Shown here: positions 5,702 to 5,893 of the stretch, one piece after another
Layout of the letters: each line of letters opens with the position of its first letter
Numbering within the stretch: the first letter of the stretch is position 1
Assembly: GCA_031411575.1 (NCBI GenBank)
Contig: JANOBJ010000136.1
Span: forward strand, 1-5,893
Reading direction: 5' to 3'
DNA length: 5,893 nt
Origin: JANOBJ01 sp031411575
GTDB lineage: Bacteria > Pseudomonadota > Gammaproteobacteria > Burkholderiales > Burkholderiaceae_C
Made by a program: the position numbers and the translations under genes
Notes under the pieces: model-generated
Told to the model about the DNA's origin: nothing
What the model saw: only the letters and a program-made list of their open reading frames with translations
The model's database searches: none

Positions 5702-5893
5702 ATGGCCACCGAAGGCAATCTGGAAGCCCCCACGCGGCACCCCATCGACTGGAAGAACCCCGACTTCTACAACGAAGAAAAGACCTTCCACGAGCTCGAA
5801 CGCATTTTTGACATCTGTCACGGCTGCCGCCGCTGCGTGAGCCTGTGCGGCTCCTTCCCGACCTTGTTCGACCTGGTCGACGAAGGCAAGACC
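5702..5893 (+). CDS. Fe-S oxidoreductase, GlpC/heterodisulfide-reductase-related (first 64 codons)
   Basis: The N-terminus of an iron-sulfur protein running off the window. The sequence CHGCRRCVSLC gives C39-x2-C42-x2-C45-x3-C49, a [4Fe-4S] ferredoxin-type cluster motif. It sits after a soluble lead-in (HPIDWKNPDFYNEEK, 13-27) and is followed by FPTLFDLVDEG. This matches what I recall of the roughly 440-residue heterodisulfide-reductase-related or GlpC-like proteins encoded beside rubrerythrin in Burkholderiales, often followed by a DUF3501 gene; neither the rest of the protein nor that gene is in view. A GAGAG Shine-Dalgarno-like stretch lies before the ATG. Expression probably depends on read-through of the rubrerythrin terminator, since I see no separate promoter in the 106-bp gap. 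Confidence 0.85.
   Translation, partial: MATEGNLEAPTRHPIDWKNPDFYNEEKTFHELERIFDICHGCRRCVSLCGSFPTLFDLVDEGKT

Noticed and set aside
5592..5840. Open frame starting at the rubrerythrin stop and running into the Fe-S gene
   Set aside because: It crosses the terminator and the inverted repeat and overlaps the Fe-S gene in another frame, with no ribosome binding site or recognisable similarity.

Overview
This 5.9 kb window is GC-rich chromosomal DNA, most likely from a betaproteobacterium of the Burkholderiales, probably Comamonadaceae. The assignment rests on the character of the valyl-tRNA synthetase, on the pairing of a rubredoxin-less rubrerythrin with a GlpC/HdrD-like Fe-S protein, and on codon usage. 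No genus can be named from sequence alone.

Layout. (1) Positions 1-2033, minus strand: the first 676 codons of valS; the 3' end lies outside the window. (2) 2048-2078: a strong hairpin plus U-tract on the minus strand, only about 17 nt ahead of the valS start codon. (3) 2107-4836, minus strand: a small catabolic cassette. In transcription order it holds a VOC-fold (extradiol-dioxygenase-like) protein, a 148-bp gap with an AT-rich, repeat-like segment, a 590-residue class A FAD monooxygenase, and a 62-residue DUF2783 protein whose start codon overlaps the monooxygenase stop (ATGA). (4) 4837-5172: a divergent intergenic region. It carries a good sigma70-type promoter for the VOC gene, two tandem copies of TTACTA-N3-CGTAA over that promoter, and a near-consensus Fur box on the rubrerythrin side. 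(5) 5173-5893, plus strand: a 140-residue rubrerythrin, an intrinsic terminator followed by a perfect 16-bp inverted repeat, and the first 64 codons of an Fe-S oxidoreductase with a CxxCxxCxxxC cluster motif.

How the genes fit together. The minus-strand cassette looks like the ring-hydroxylation and possibly ring-cleavage part of an aromatic-acid pathway, probably repressed through the tandem operators. The substrate cannot be read from the sequence. The plus-strand genes look like an iron- or peroxide-responsive module: a diiron peroxidase without its own rubredoxin domain next to an Fe-S protein that could carry electrons, possibly under Fur control. valS is housekeeping. The placement of a terminator-like hairpin directly in front of it is the oddest regulatory feature of the window.
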